In this document: positions 1-7,398 of the stretch, piece after piece | Numbering within the stretch: the first letter of the stretch is position 1 | How the letters are laid out: each line of letters starts with the position of its first letter | Assembly (NCBI GenBank): GCA_030636245.1 | Contig: DAOVXI010000028.1 | Location: 1-12,573, forward strand | Origin: Deltaproteobacteria bacterium | Lineage (GTDB): Bacteria > Desulfobacterota > GWC2-55-46 > DRQE01 | Direction of reading: 5' to 3' | Length of the DNA stretch: 12,573 nucleotides | Made by a program: the position numbers and the translations under genes | Notes under the pieces: generated by a model | Databases searched by the model: none | What the model was told of the DNA's origin: nothing | What the model saw: the letters and a program-made list of their open reading frames with translations, nothing else

Positions 1-806
1 ATCTCCTCCCGTGCGCCTGCGATCTCTCTTAAGGCTTCACAGTAGGCCGTCATGTCCGTTATGAGCAAGAGCACGTGACAGCCTTTTTCAAATGCCAGGT
101 ACTCAGAGGTTGTAAGAGCTATCCTTGGTGTAAAAAGTCTTTCTACCGCAGGGTCGGAGGCAAGGTTTATGTATGAGACGGTCCTGTGCTTCATGCCGCT
201 TGCTTCAAGCTCGTCGGCAAAGAAAAAGGCCTCCCTTGATGTAATGCCCATAGCGCCGAGTACGATATAGAACTCCTCATCGTCCGGTACGCGTGAGTTT
301 TTAAGTATCTGCATCACCAGTTTATTGGCCGGAAGGCCGGCGGTGGAGAAGACGGGAAGCTTCTGCCCTCTTACCAGGGTGTTAAGTCCGTCTATGGCCG
401 AGATGCCGGTCTCAATAAAGTTGAAGGGTCGCTCCCTCGCGACAGGGTTTATCGGAGAACCGTTTATATCCATCCTAACCGTCGGCAGTATGGGTGGCAG
501 TCCATCGATCGGTTTACCCATGCCGTTGAAGACCCTTCCAAGCACGTCCTCGGATAAGCCTATCTTTGCTACCTCACCGTGAGGGGTGACACTCGAGTCT
601 TTGATGTCTATGCCGCTCGTGCCTTCAAGGACCTGTATCACGGCCTGGTCGTCATGGAGTTTAAGTACTTGACCGAGCCTGGTCTCGCCATCTCTTAGCT
701 TTATCGTGCAAAGCTCGGAGAAGCTTACCCCCTTTAGCCCTTCAACGAAAATGAGCGGCCCGGTGACCTTCTTTATGGTTGCGTATTGATTTTTTGTAAG
801 CTTCAT
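1..806 (-). CDS. atpB: A/V-type ATPase subunit B (3' end cut by window edge)
   Basis: Regulatory, non-catalytic nucleotide-binding subunit of the A1/V1 head, which alternates with subunit A in an A3B3 hexamer on the cytoplasmic side of the membrane. Reading leftward from ATG at 806, 268 codons are in the window; the family is usually about 460 residues, so roughly 40% is missing. Visible family signatures are ARERP (residues 123-127), FIETGISAIDGLNTLVRGQK (130-149), then FSTAGLPANKL (153-163) where catalytic subunits have a P-loop. This loop has no GKT, as expected for B, although FSGSGLPHN is the commoner form. Further on come ERLFTPRIALTTSEYLAFE and LITDMTAYCEALREI near the cut end. An AAGGTG ribosome site lies 7 nt before the start, and the gap after subunit A is 9 nt. 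Identification is secure. In some nomenclatures the gene is ntpB or ahaB. Confidence 0.95.
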   Translation of the reverse strand, partial: MKLTKNQYATIKKVTGPLIFVEGLKGVSFSELCTIKLRDGETRLGQVLKLHDDQAVIQVLEGTSGIDIKDSSVTPHGEVAKIGLSEDVLGRVFNGMGKPIDGLPPILPTVRMDINGSPINPVARERPFNFIETGISAIDGLNTLVRGQKLPVFSTAGLPANKLVMQILKNSRVPDDEEFYIVLGAMGITSREAFFFADELEASGMKHRTVSYINLASDPAVERLFTPRIALTTSEYLAFEKGCHVLLLITDMTAYCEALREIAGAREE

Positions 807-815
807 AGTAACACC

Positions 816-2564
816 TTACATTGAGTTAAATGTCTTGATCATCTCGCTTAGGAGAGCTTCTGCCTTTTCTTTAAAACCTTTATTCGGGACATTGCTGAGC
901 ATTAGTACTTTCGTCTTCATAGGCGTATCAAGTATCTTTTCAAGGTATACGCCTCTTGCGAGAGCTTCGTTCGTTACATCAAAGATTCCGAATATTACCT
1001 TTAATATCCATAGCTGCTTTTCAAATGAAGAGAAGGAGTCATTCGGGTCAAAGACGTTTTGCCTTAAGAAGCCTTCTCTTATGAGTGAAGAGAACTCAAG
1101 GGTGATCCTGTCCGAGTCCTGAAGAGATTCAAGACCTATGACCTGGGCAACCTCGGCAAGTTCCGCCTCTTTTTCAAGCAGCGTTAAGAGCCGAGTTCTT
1201 AAGGGTTCCATCTCCGGTGAAACCTCCTTCTCGTACCATTCTCTAAGTTGATCATAGTACAGGGTAAAGCTCTTGTTCCAGTTGACCGCAGGGAAGTGGC
1301 GGCGGTGTGCAAGGTCTTTATCCAGCGCCCAGAACGCTCCTGAAAACCTAAGTGAGGTTTGTGTTACAGGCTCCGAGAAGTCGCCTCCGGGAGGAGAGAC
1401 CGAGCTGATTATGGTTACGGAACCCGTTCTGTCGTGATCTCCGAGACACTCTACCTTGCCTGCTCTTTCATAGAACTCTCCAAGCCTTGTGGAAAGGTAA
1501 GGCGGGTAACCTTCCTCTCCCGGGATCTCTTCGAGTCGTGAGGATATCTCTCTTAGTGCTTCGGCCCACCGTGAGATGGAGTCCGTTAGGAGCGCGATAC
1601 TGTAGCCCATATCCCTGAAGTACTCGGCGATCGTTATGCCTGTGAATATAGATGCCTCTCGTGCGGCAACAGGCATGTTAGAGGTATTCACTATTAGTAC
1701 GGTCCTCTCGCTTAGCGGGAGGTCGTGCACCGGGTCTTTGAGCTTTGGGAATTCGCTTAAGACCTCGGTCATCTCGTTGCCCCTTTCTCCGCAGCCGACA
1801 AATATAACTATGTCGCATAAAGAGAATTTTGCGATAGTGTGGTCTATTACGGTCTTTCCGGTTCCGAAGCCCCCGGGGACGACCGCCGCACCGCCTTCTG
1901 TTATCGGCATGACCGTGTCAAAGACCCTTTGACCGGTGACAAAGGGTGTGGCGGAGGGATGTTTTTTTCTGTAAGGTCTGCCTTTTCTAACCGGCCACTC
2001 CTGGTACAGTCCAATCTCTTCTCCGCTCTCTAAGGTGCAGACCGTGTCTTCGCCGGTTACATTGCCGTTTTCTATTTTTTGGATCCTGCCCGAGACGTTG
2101 GGCGGGACCATTATCTTATGGGTTAAGGCTTTGGTCTCATCTATGGTTCCAAGAACGTCTCCTTCAAAGACCTCATCGCCGGCGTTCTTTATCGCCTTGA
2201 ACTCCCAGTTCTTTTTCATATCGACCGCTTCTATGTAGAAACCTTTTTTAATGAAGTCTCCTGATACCTCTTTTGCTTTCAGAAGCGGCCTTTGAATACC
2301 GTCAAAAACGTTTGAGAGAAGCCCGGGGCCAAGCTTTACCGTAAGTCCGTGGTTTGAGCTTACCACCTTCTCGCCGAGTCTGAGTCCTGTTGTGTCTTCG
2401 AAGACCTGCAGGGTAACGTACTCTCCGTCAATGCGTATAACCTCTGCTAAAAGTCCATCGGCACCAACCGTGCAGGTCGAGTGCATACGTGCACCCTTCA
2501 TTCCGCTTGCAATAACGGTGGGGCCGGATATAGCATAGATGGTTCCTTTTAAAGTATCGTTCAT
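816..2564 (-). CDS. atpA: A/V-type ATPase catalytic subunit A
   Basis: Catalytic subunit of the A1/V1 head; it hydrolyses or synthesises ATP in concert with ion flow through I and K. The 582 residues are the normal length for the family. The order is an N-terminal beta-barrel (about 1-70), the bulge or 'non-homologous region' specific to A subunits (about 110-190), then the nucleotide domain. The Walker A loop GGFGTGKT (231-238) follows VVP. GCGERGNEM (258-266) carries the catalytic Glu region, and LLTDSISRWAEALREIS (325-341) is the Walker B and following helix. PPGGDFSEPVTQTSLR (391-406) is also typical. The P-loop reads GGFGTGKT where many archaeal enzymes have GPFGSGKT; the catalytic Lys and Thr are kept. 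The start lies 4 nt after the stop of F, with a purine-rich AAAGAG upstream, so translation is probably coupled. Gene order and motifs make the assignment certain. Confidence 0.97.
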   Translation of the reverse strand: MNDTLKGTIYAISGPTVIASGMKGARMHSTCTVGADGLLAEVIRIDGEYVTLQVFEDTTGLRLGEKVVSSNHGLTVKLGPGLLSNVFDGIQRPLLKAKEVSGDFIKKGFYIEAVDMKKNWEFKAIKNAGDEVFEGDVLGTIDETKALTHKIMVPPNVSGRIQKIENGNVTGEDTVCTLESGEEIGLYQEWPVRKGRPYRKKHPSATPFVTGQRVFDTVMPITEGGAAVVPGGFGTGKTVIDHTIAKFSLCDIVIFVGCGERGNEMTEVLSEFPKLKDPVHDLPLSERTVLIVNTSNMPVAAREASIFTGITIAEYFRDMGYSIALLTDSISRWAEALREISSRLEEIPGEEGYPPYLSTRLGEFYERAGKVECLGDHDRTGSVTIISSVSPPGGDFSEPVTQTSLRFSGAFWALDKDLAHRRHFPAVNWNKSFTLYYDQLREWYEKEVSPEMEPLRTRLLTLLEKEAELAEVAQVIGLESLQDSDRITLEFSSLIREGFLRQNVFDPNDSFSSFEKQLWILKVIFGIFDVTNEALARGVYLEKILDTPMKTKVLMLSNVPNKGFKEKAEALLSEMIKTFNSM

Positions 2565-2568
2565 ATGC

Positions 2569-2889
2569 TCAACTCTTTATCTTTATTTGATAGCCGATAG
2601 CTCTTCTTAGCATTCTTACGATCGGTGACTCTTCCTCTTTTTCCTCCTGCCACATGGAGGGTATATTAAGGGGTATGATTATCGGCAGACCTTCTTTTTT
2701 TACTCTCTTAAGTGTCATGGCGTCGATCCTGTTGAGTGTGTTCGTGTCGATGCACAGCAGTGAATATCCCTTAAGCTCTTTTATAAGCTCAGAGGGGTCG
2801 TCCTTGATTTCGAGTTCTTTTGTCTCGAAGCCTGCAAGCTTGAAGCCGGTTGACCTTCCTTTCTCTGTTATTATTAAAAGTTCCGACAT
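2569..2889 (-). CDS. atpF: A/V-type ATPase subunit F
   Basis: Small central-stalk subunit that binds the rotor shaft (subunit D) and couples it to the head. The product is 106 residues, the usual size. The N-terminus MSELLIITEKGRSTGFKLAG matches the family pattern of a first beta-strand followed by a GF(R/K)LAG turn. A Rossmann-like alternation of strands and helices follows: LLCIDTNTLNRI at about 44-55 and GLPIIIPLNIPS at about 68-79. The typical C-terminal helix is RMLRRAIGYQIKIK. A GAGAGG ribosome site sits 8 nt before the ATG, and the gene lies between C (18-nt gap) and A (4-nt gap), exactly where F is found in A-ATPase operons. Sequence conservation in this family is low, so context contributes much of the certainty. 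Confidence 0.92.
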   Translation of the reverse strand: MSELLIITEKGRSTGFKLAGFETKELEIKDDPSELIKELKGYSLLCIDTNTLNRIDAMTLKRVKKEGLPIIIPLNIPSMWQEEKEEESPIVRMLRRAIGYQIKIKS

Positions 2890-2907
2890 TGTAAGCCTCT
2901 CAAAGTT

Positions 2908-4002
2908 TTATGATGCAGCCGTTATAGTGCTGGCTGTGCTTAGATCATAGCTCATTATAAGTTCTTCAAGGGTTGAGCGGGGTATGGCAAAGACCTTAGC
3001 TCTTAGTATGAGGCGAAGGTTTTTCGATTCGCGTATGAGCCTGTATATGTATGCCGCCGCCGGAGCAATGCCCAGCGGCTGGATCATTGCCTCTCTTATA
3101 AGTCGGCGGCCTGTAATGAACTCAAGCTCCTCCTCCAGGGTAAGCGCGCCAGTAAGCTTTGTTGAGTACAAGACCTTTTGCCATGCTTTGTCGCGTATCT
3201 CTTCTGCTATGGCGGATATGAGTTTTTCTCTGTCCTTTATTTCCAAGAGCGATGAGAAGGGTGCGGATAAAAGTCTTTTGCCGTTTTCTATAAAAAGTTC
3301 TTTTGCCGAGCTCTTTGTAAATGACTCGTTCGTAAGTTTAAAGAGGGTCATGATATTAGTCGAGTCTATCCTGTCCTTCAGAACATCTCTAACTATATTT
3401 GAGTTCGCTGAGTTGTCGGTCATCAGGGTAATGTAGTGGGTAAGCGAGAAGTTGTCTATGGCCAGCTCCATGTCATAAAGGTGTTTACTTTGAATGTATC
3501 CTTTAAGCGTTTTGGCGATCGGTATTGAGTAGGGGCTTCCCCATGCGCCCAAGACGCTTTGAAGTTCCCCGATGCTGCTTACAGAGCATAGCTCTTCAAT
3601 GGCTTTCTTGTCGAATTCCCCCGCAGGGCCAACGGAGTTTATAAGTTCGTTCCTTGGAGTGTTCTTTTCAATGCCCCTTATAATGGTCTTCAGTGCGGAT
3701 ACCTCCCAGGAGGATAATAGAGCTTTTAAAAGCGGCTTTACCTCGTCGGAAGATTTTTGCCATAATAAGTTTAGCCGCGTATCGAAGTTCCTCTTTATTA
3801 CGTAGCTTATGAGCTCCTCGGTTCTTTTTATATTTGGTGCGGCAATGCCTGTAAGGCGGCCGTAACAGGTGCTAAGGAGTGCGTCCTTGTATGAGTCGAG
3901 GTCTTCTTTGTCATCCGAACCAAGGAGTCTGTTGTAACTCTCTTTGGTAATGAGCTCGCCTTTCCATGCGTGTATCCTTGCATTAAGGTAGCCTAGATCC
4001 AT
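2908..4002 (-). CDS. atpC: A/V-type ATPase subunit C (d-subunit homologue, AC39 family)
   Basis: Funnel-shaped subunit that sits on the K ring and joins it to the central stalk (V-type d, AC39 family). The product has 364 residues, close to the usual 320-360. The N-terminus MDLGYLNARIHAWKGELIT has the Y-hNaRh-(x)-K pattern typical of the family. The rest is almost entirely amphipathic helix with no membrane segment. It also shows family-like repeats of the type ALLSSWEVSALKTIIRGIE (about 92-110) and IRESKNLRLILRAKVFAIPR near the C-terminus. The ATG directly follows the stop codon of E with no spacer (TAA-ATG). Its AAGGA ribosome site, 9 nt upstream, therefore lies inside the end of E, implying coupled translation. 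Identification rests on the family pattern plus operon position. Confidence 0.93.
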   Translation of the reverse strand: MDLGYLNARIHAWKGELITKESYNRLLGSDDKEDLDSYKDALLSTCYGRLTGIAAPNIKRTEELISYVIKRNFDTRLNLLWQKSSDEVKPLLKALLSSWEVSALKTIIRGIEKNTPRNELINSVGPAGEFDKKAIEELCSVSSIGELQSVLGAWGSPYSIPIAKTLKGYIQSKHLYDMELAIDNFSLTHYITLMTDNSANSNIVRDVLKDRIDSTNIMTLFKLTNESFTKSSAKELFIENGKRLLSAPFSSLLEIKDREKLISAIAEEIRDKAWQKVLYSTKLTGALTLEEELEFITGRRLIREAMIQPLGIAPAAAYIYRLIRESKNLRLILRAKVFAIPRSTLEELIMSYDLSTASTITAAS

Positions 4003-4575
4003 TTATTGATCCTTTTGGAAAAGTATGTTGTTGAGCTCCACAATAAGTTCAGCCTTTGCCTTTTCCGACCTTGAACGGGCGGTGTTCTCAAAACAGTGGC
4101 TTCCGTCTTTAGACTTGAAGACGATGCCGAGCTGAACAGAGTCGTCTGTCTCTAACGTTATGTCCTTTGAGTCTATAAGAGCTTCATCTTTCGGATTTAC
4201 ATAAGCTTTGGCCTCTACTTCTGCGGGCCAGGCTTCCTTAAGTTCATTATATAAAAGTTGAAGGTAAGAGGAGTACTTCTTCTTATCCAGTTTTGTTATT
4301 CTGTTCAACGCTTCTTCAAAGATATTGTCGATCACTATGGTTTTAGCTTTAAGGATCTCGGTTTTTGAGTGGAGGTGAGCTCCCGCGATATTTACCTCCG
4401 CCTCCTTTTGAAGTGTTTTCTTGTGTTCCGCCAGAGCTTTCTCTTTATTCAATTCGGCCTCGTTCTTTGAACGGGCTATCTCTGTGTCGCGCAACTCCAT
4501 CGCAGCGCTTATGATCCTATCGCACTCACGCTCGGCCTCTTCGCTAAGAGCCTTTAGTAGTTGTTCCTCTCCCAT
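4003..4575 (-). CDS. atpE: A/V-type ATPase subunit E (peripheral stalk)
   Basis: Peripheral-stalk subunit that pairs with H to hold the A3B3 head against the torque of the rotor. The product has 190 residues, the usual length. Residues 1 to about 95 are a long charged helix rich in Glu, Lys and Ala with no Gly or Pro breaks, as expected for the E/H coiled coil. From about residue 100 it becomes a globular mixed domain (KKYSSYLQLLYNELKEAW, then strands around LETDDSVQLGIVFKSKDG). The C-terminus NTARSRSEKAKAELIVELNNILF contains the conserved SR and the terminal helix that contacts subunit B. An AAAGGGA ribosome site lies upstream of the ATG, and the gap after K is 30 nt. This gene should not be confused with F-type atpE, which encodes the c subunit. 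Confidence 0.93.
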   Translation of the reverse strand: MGEEQLLKALSEEAERECDRIISAAMELRDTEIARSKNEAELNKEKALAEHKKTLQKEAEVNIAGAHLHSKTEILKAKTIVIDNIFEEALNRITKLDKKKYSSYLQLLYNELKEAWPAEVEAKAYVNPKDEALIDSKDITLETDDSVQLGIVFKSKDGSHCFENTARSRSEKAKAELIVELNNILFQKDQ

Positions 4576-4605
4576 GGTAGATTCCCTTTAGATCACGGAT
4601 ACGGC

Positions 4606-4824
4606 TTATTGGCCTATGATAAGATAGGCAATGACGAAACCAAGGAGCACCATGGTCTCAGGTATCGCGACAAGTATTATGACGACACCTATAAGTTCAG
4701 GTTTTTCAGCCAGAGTTCCTATTCCGGCAGAGCCGATCTTTCCCTGGGCCCAGGCAGTTGCGAGGGCAGGTATGCCGATGGCAAGTGCAGCGGCTATGGC
4801 TGTGATAGCAGTTTCCATTCCCAT
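4606..4824 (-). CDS. atpK: A/V-type ATPase subunit K (membrane-ring proteolipid)
   Basis: Proteolipid of the rotor ring; each copy carries the ion-binding carboxylate. From ATG at 4824 the product has 72 residues. It forms one hairpin of two membrane helices (about residues 4-26 and 46-70) joined by a polar loop, AQGKIGSAGIGTLAEKPEL. The ion-binding Glu is in AIPETMVLLGF, residue 56 in this numbering. It is an 8-kDa, single-hairpin form, unlike the duplicated 16-kDa NtpK of Enterococcus hirae. I chose the ATG at 4824 over the ATG at 4836 because GGAGG lies 5 nt before 4824, and the 4836 start codon overlaps that ribosome site. The sequence does not settle Na+ versus H+. A Thr follows the Glu, but the position that is Gln in TM1 of Na+ rings appears to be Thr here. 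The gene has its own promoter candidate upstream. Confidence 0.93.
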   Translation of the reverse strand: MGMETAITAIAAALAIGIPALATAWAQGKIGSAGIGTLAEKPELIGVVIILVAIPETMVLLGFVIAYLIIGQ

Positions 4825-4829
4825 GATAA

Positions 4830-4834
4830 CCTCC
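4830..4834 (-). promoter_or_regulatory. Strong ribosome binding site of subunit K
   Basis: The minus strand reads GGAGG, ending 5 nt before ATG at 4824. This is the best Shine-Dalgarno match in the ATPase operon. It fits the need for many K copies per complex, and it decides the start codon because the alternative ATG at 4836-4834 overlaps it. Confidence 0.8.
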
Positions 4835-4864
4835 ATAAAGTATTTAATTTCTTATATCTATATG

Positions 4865-4893
4865 ATTATCAATCACTCTTTAAGTAAGGTCAA
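4865..4893 (-). promoter_or_regulatory. Candidate internal sigma70 promoter for subunit K
   Basis: On the minus strand, TTGACC (4893-4888) is followed by exactly 17 nt and then GATAAT (4870-4865). Each hexamer has one mismatch to the sigma70 consensus. The -35 overlaps the stop codon of subunit I. The predicted start is near 4858, giving an AT-rich leader of about 34 nt before K. It would give extra transcription of K-E-C-F-A-B. It was found by eye, and the AT-rich gap raises the chance of coincidence. Confidence 0.55.
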
Positions 4894-6770
4894 TCGTTTT
4901 TTTTAAAGGGCAGATATTTTTTTCCGCCTCCTTCATAGAACTTGCTTAAGAACTCAACATACTGGAGCCTTAGTGACTGGACCGAGGGGGTTACGACACT
5001 TAGCATGATATTGACCGTGTGGAATAAAACAGTGATGGTAATGCCCAAGACGATGTTGTCTACCATGGAGCCTGCTTTGTTGGCGATGAGCGCAAGCACT
5101 ACCGAGGCGGTGCCGACTGCCATGATACGTGTGTAGCTTAAGATGTTGCTTATGGCTTTTATGAACTCGACTACACCCAAAACGCCTTCAAGAACTATAA
5201 GAAGGACAAGGAAGACTAAAGAGCTTATGATCAGCGGGAAGGTGGCAATACTTGGCAGAAAATCCAGCTTCATGGCGATTATAAGCAGGAATGAAGTCAG
5301 AAGAAAAAGCATGGATGCTTTTTCCAGAGCCTTTACAAACTTTCTTCTGCCAAGGTAATTTATTGTGGCTATAATAAGGCCGAGAAAAATGTGTCCGACA
5401 CCAATGCCTATTGATATCGATAAAAAGACCTTGAGTGTGTGTGCCCTGTCAAAGAGCGGGTGTGTGAATGCTCCGATATCTTTACCAATGTTGCCGAAGA
5501 GCTCACCGAATATTGCCCCGAAGATCATTGCCGATAGGGCGCTGACACACATTATCTCCATCATGTCTCTTAGGAGCGGTTTTTTTGATAATCTATGCCT
5601 TAAGTATATACCTATAAGGAACAACACAGCTCCGTAGCCAAGGTCTCCTACTATGAGGCCGAAGAAGATGGGAAAGAAGATGGCGATCCATGGGGTCGGG
5701 TCGACAGACCTGTAATGTGGTGTGGGCAAGAAGCCGAGGAATATCTCGAATGGTCTTACGATACGCGTGTTTTTTATAAGTACCGGTGTGTTGGCTTCTT
5801 CAATCTCGCTAACCGCAAGCTCTCTTACCATTACATTGCCCCGGAAGGTCTCCTCAAAGCTTTCTTTAACTTCATACAGTTTGCCTTTTGGCAGCCATCC
5901 TTCTATGATAAAGCTGTGTTTTGACCCTCCACAGTAGTTTATGGTGCCGAGTTCTTCCAGCGCGTCAAGGATGGCGGTTCTTGCGCCGAGCACTATCTTA
6001 TACCACTCACCTGAAATGCTATTGAGCTTTAAGTTGACCTCCTTGATCTTCCCTGGAATCTCCTCTTTCTTTGTTACCATCTTCGTAAGGGCGATCAGGA
6101 AAGGCAGTTCTCTGTAATCATCCGGAAGTACAACCTCGTTTATCGCTTCTCCGGTAAGGAGTTTTTTAATATCATCGCCGCTACTTTTGCTGTGCGCTAT
6201 GAGCACACCCGTAAGCTTGTCATCCACCGACCTTTTATAGAGCATGTAACTGCCAGAGGTCGCTTTGTTTATTTCTTCTTCGAGGAGTTCAAGTACCTCG
6301 ATCTTTGATCTTTCTATGGTGATCCCGAGTGTGTCAATGCTCTTGAAAGAGCCAAGCTTTGATATCATGGGAGCAAAGACTTTGAGTATCCGCTCATACC
6401 TGCCGACACTGCCAAGCTCTTCTTCGAGAGAGTCTTTTTTGTAGTGTAGTTCTTTTGTTTTGTTTTCAATGGGTGTTAGTGTGTCAAGCGTGTCTTGGAT
6501 CGAGTGGTAGGGGACGGTCTTTCTTGTAGTGTCTCTTGGTTTCGTGAAAAGGTCTAGAAGGTCTTCGAGTCCTTTGAGCGACTTCTGGAGTGATTTTCTT
6601 TCTTCTATCTTATCCGGATTCAGGGGGATCTTTTGAATGAAGCGCTCCGGTGTTTTTCCTTGATGCACGTTCTCAATGTGAACGACCGAGAGCGCGTGCA
6701 TGGTGCGGATGCACTCATCAAGCAGTGTTCGTGTTCCAATGATCTGGATTTTACTCATCTCTTCAATCAT
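4890..6770 (-). CDS. atpI: A/V-type ATPase subunit I (a-subunit homologue)
   Basis: Membrane stator subunit (V-type a family) that forms the two half-channels beside the K ring. From ATG at 6770 it has 626 residues. The N-terminal half (to about 330) is a cytoplasmic helical arm that anchors the peripheral stalks. The C-terminal half has about eight membrane helices, opening with the hallmark DPTPWIAIFFPIFFGLIVGD and then LGYG. The essential channel arginine is in LSYTRIMAVG (residue 548). A second conserved Arg lies in LRLQYVEFLSKFYEGGG near the end. A GTG at 6791 also opens the frame, but no ribosome site lies at usable distance from it. The ATG at 6770 has AGAGG 4 nt upstream, and it gives MIEEMSKIQIIG, the usual N-terminus of the family. 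The gap to H is 41 nt. No sign of damage. Confidence 0.95.
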   Translation of the reverse strand: MIEEMSKIQIIGTRTLLDECIRTMHALSVVHIENVHQGKTPERFIQKIPLNPDKIEERKSLQKSLKGLEDLLDLFTKPRDTTRKTVPYHSIQDTLDTLTPIENKTKELHYKKDSLEEELGSVGRYERILKVFAPMISKLGSFKSIDTLGITIERSKIEVLELLEEEINKATSGSYMLYKRSVDDKLTGVLIAHSKSSGDDIKKLLTGEAINEVVLPDDYRELPFLIALTKMVTKKEEIPGKIKEVNLKLNSISGEWYKIVLGARTAILDALEELGTINYCGGSKHSFIIEGWLPKGKLYEVKESFEETFRGNVMVRELAVSEIEEANTPVLIKNTRIVRPFEIFLGFLPTPHYRSVDPTPWIAIFFPIFFGLIVGDLGYGAVLFLIGIYLRHRLSKKPLLRDMMEIMCVSALSAMIFGAIFGELFGNIGKDIGAFTHPLFDRAHTLKVFLSISIGIGVGHIFLGLIIATINYLGRRKFVKALEKASMLFLLTSFLLIIAMKLDFLPSIATFPLIISSLVFLVLLIVLEGVLGVVEFIKAISNILSYTRIMAVGTASVVLALIANKAGSMVDNIVLGITITVLFHTVNIMLSVVTPSVQSLRLQYVEFLSKFYEGGGKKYLPFKKND

Positions 6771-6811
6771 AGCGCCTCTGGAAGAGAACACTCATTAAGA
6801 GGTGTTCCTGT

Positions 6812-7126
6812 TTAAGTGCTGCTTGCTATGGTTTCGAATACAGTTTTTACGGCATCTTCAAAACGTTCATTGGATCTTTCTTGTATGGTTCTTGCTTTTG
6901 TTTCTCCTTGAGCTTTTATTTCCTCAACTTTCACTTGTAGTTGTTTTTGGTGAGTAAGGCTCATGTCCTCGCGTTCTTTCTCAGTTCTTTCAACTGCCTC
7001 ATCCATTATCCTGCGGGTCTCAGCCGAGGTGTTCTCTTTGATCTCACTTGCCTTAGTTTGAGCCTGATCGATAGCGGCTTCTACCTCTGCCTCCTTGGCT
7101 TTCAGCATATCTATTATATCGCTCAT
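6812..7126 (-). CDS. atpH: A/V-type ATPase subunit H/G (peripheral stalk), first gene of operon
   Basis: Peripheral-stalk partner of subunit E. From ATG at 7126 it has 104 residues, the normal size for archaeal AhaH and Thermus G. It is almost wholly a charged helix: MSDIIDMLKAKEAEVEAAID, then further Glu/Lys/Ala/Gln-rich heptad-like sequence with no membrane segment and no Cys. A run KVEEIKAQGETKARTIQERS lies near the end. The frame stays open upstream to 7315, but that extension (many Pro, Ser, Tyr and His residues) is unlike the family. It would also run through the promoter. ATG 7126 has AGAGG 9 nt upstream. Coiled coils diverge fast, so the call relies on length, composition and its place before I and K. 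Confidence 0.88.
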   Translation of the reverse strand: MSDIIDMLKAKEAEVEAAIDQAQTKASEIKENTSAETRRIMDEAVERTEKEREDMSLTHQKQLQVKVEEIKAQGETKARTIQERSNERFEDAVKTVFETIASST

Positions 7127-7186
7127 TATGTGGGACCTCTTTTGTGAGAATAGGTTATAAAGGGAACTTCGTTGTCTGTTAACATT

Positions 7187-7216
7187 ATAATACAATAAAT
7201 GAGAAAATAATGTCAA
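7187..7216 (-). promoter_or_regulatory. Candidate sigma70 promoter of the ATPase operon
   Basis: The minus strand has a perfect TTGACA (7216-7211), an 18-nt spacer, and TATTAT (7192-7187, one mismatch). A perfect TATAAT overlaps 3 nt downstream (7189-7184), but it would give a 21-nt spacer. The predicted start near 7180 leaves a leader of about 50 nt before subunit H. No other good match lies between here and the divergent operon on this strand. Confidence 0.65.
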
Positions 7217-7270
7217 ATTGTAAAATATTTTGAGCTGTTCCGGTAGGTTTGTGCGTTGATGTATTCCTGG

Positions 7271-7300
7271 ATATGTGGATAAATAGGGGGTAGGGCGATG
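7271..7300 (+). repeat. DnaA-box-like plus G-rich motif, copy 1
   Basis: ATATGTGGATAA followed after 8 nt by TAGGG. TGTGGATAA is the exact complement of the DnaA-box consensus TTATCCACA. The same 12 nt, with a similar G-rich tail, recur in the same orientation at 11425-11452, so the two copies bracket the redox operon. One box alone does not make an origin. Confidence 0.5.
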
Positions 7301-7305
7301 TGATG

Positions 7306-7357
7306 GCGAACGCAACCGTTCGTGCTGAGCTTAATGAAGTATAACGGTTGAGTTCGT
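7306..7357. repeat. Long imperfect inverted repeat
   Basis: The left arm GCGAACGCAACCGTT (7306-7320) pairs with AACGGTTGAGTTCGT (7343-7357): 13 Watson-Crick pairs, one G-U and one mismatch, around a 22-nt loop. The loop and inner arm read CGTGCTGAGCTTAATGAAG. From memory, this resembles a degenerate form of a dispersed bacterial palindrome built on GTGCTGAGCTTGTCGAAG. It could be a REP-like or non-autonomous element remnant. Confidence 0.55.
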
Positions 7358-7377
7358 TTTATTTATAAGACGATGTG

Positions 7378-7391
7378 GGTCACGAGTGACC
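7378..7391. repeat. Perfect short palindrome
   Basis: GGTCAC-GA-GTGACC, six-nucleotide perfect arms around 2 nt. The spacing is too tight for a relaxed hairpin unless the inner pair opens. It could be a dimeric-protein site or part of the neighbouring palindrome cluster. No T-run follows. Confidence 0.5.
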
Positions 7392-7398
7392 GTTTATC

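Noticed and set aside
2984..3436. Long plus-strand open frame (150 codons) opposite subunit C
   Set aside because: It is Ser/Phe-rich antisense shadow sequence with no family resemblance, opposite a well-supported gene.
6771..6791. GTG start of subunit I at 6791
   Set aside because: No ribosome site at usable distance; ATG 6770 has AGAGG upstream and restores the normal family N-terminus.
7127..7315. 63-residue N-terminal extension of subunit H
   Set aside because: It is low-complexity, rich in Pro, Ser and Tyr, runs through the promoter, and would exceed the family length; ATG 7126 has a ribosome site.
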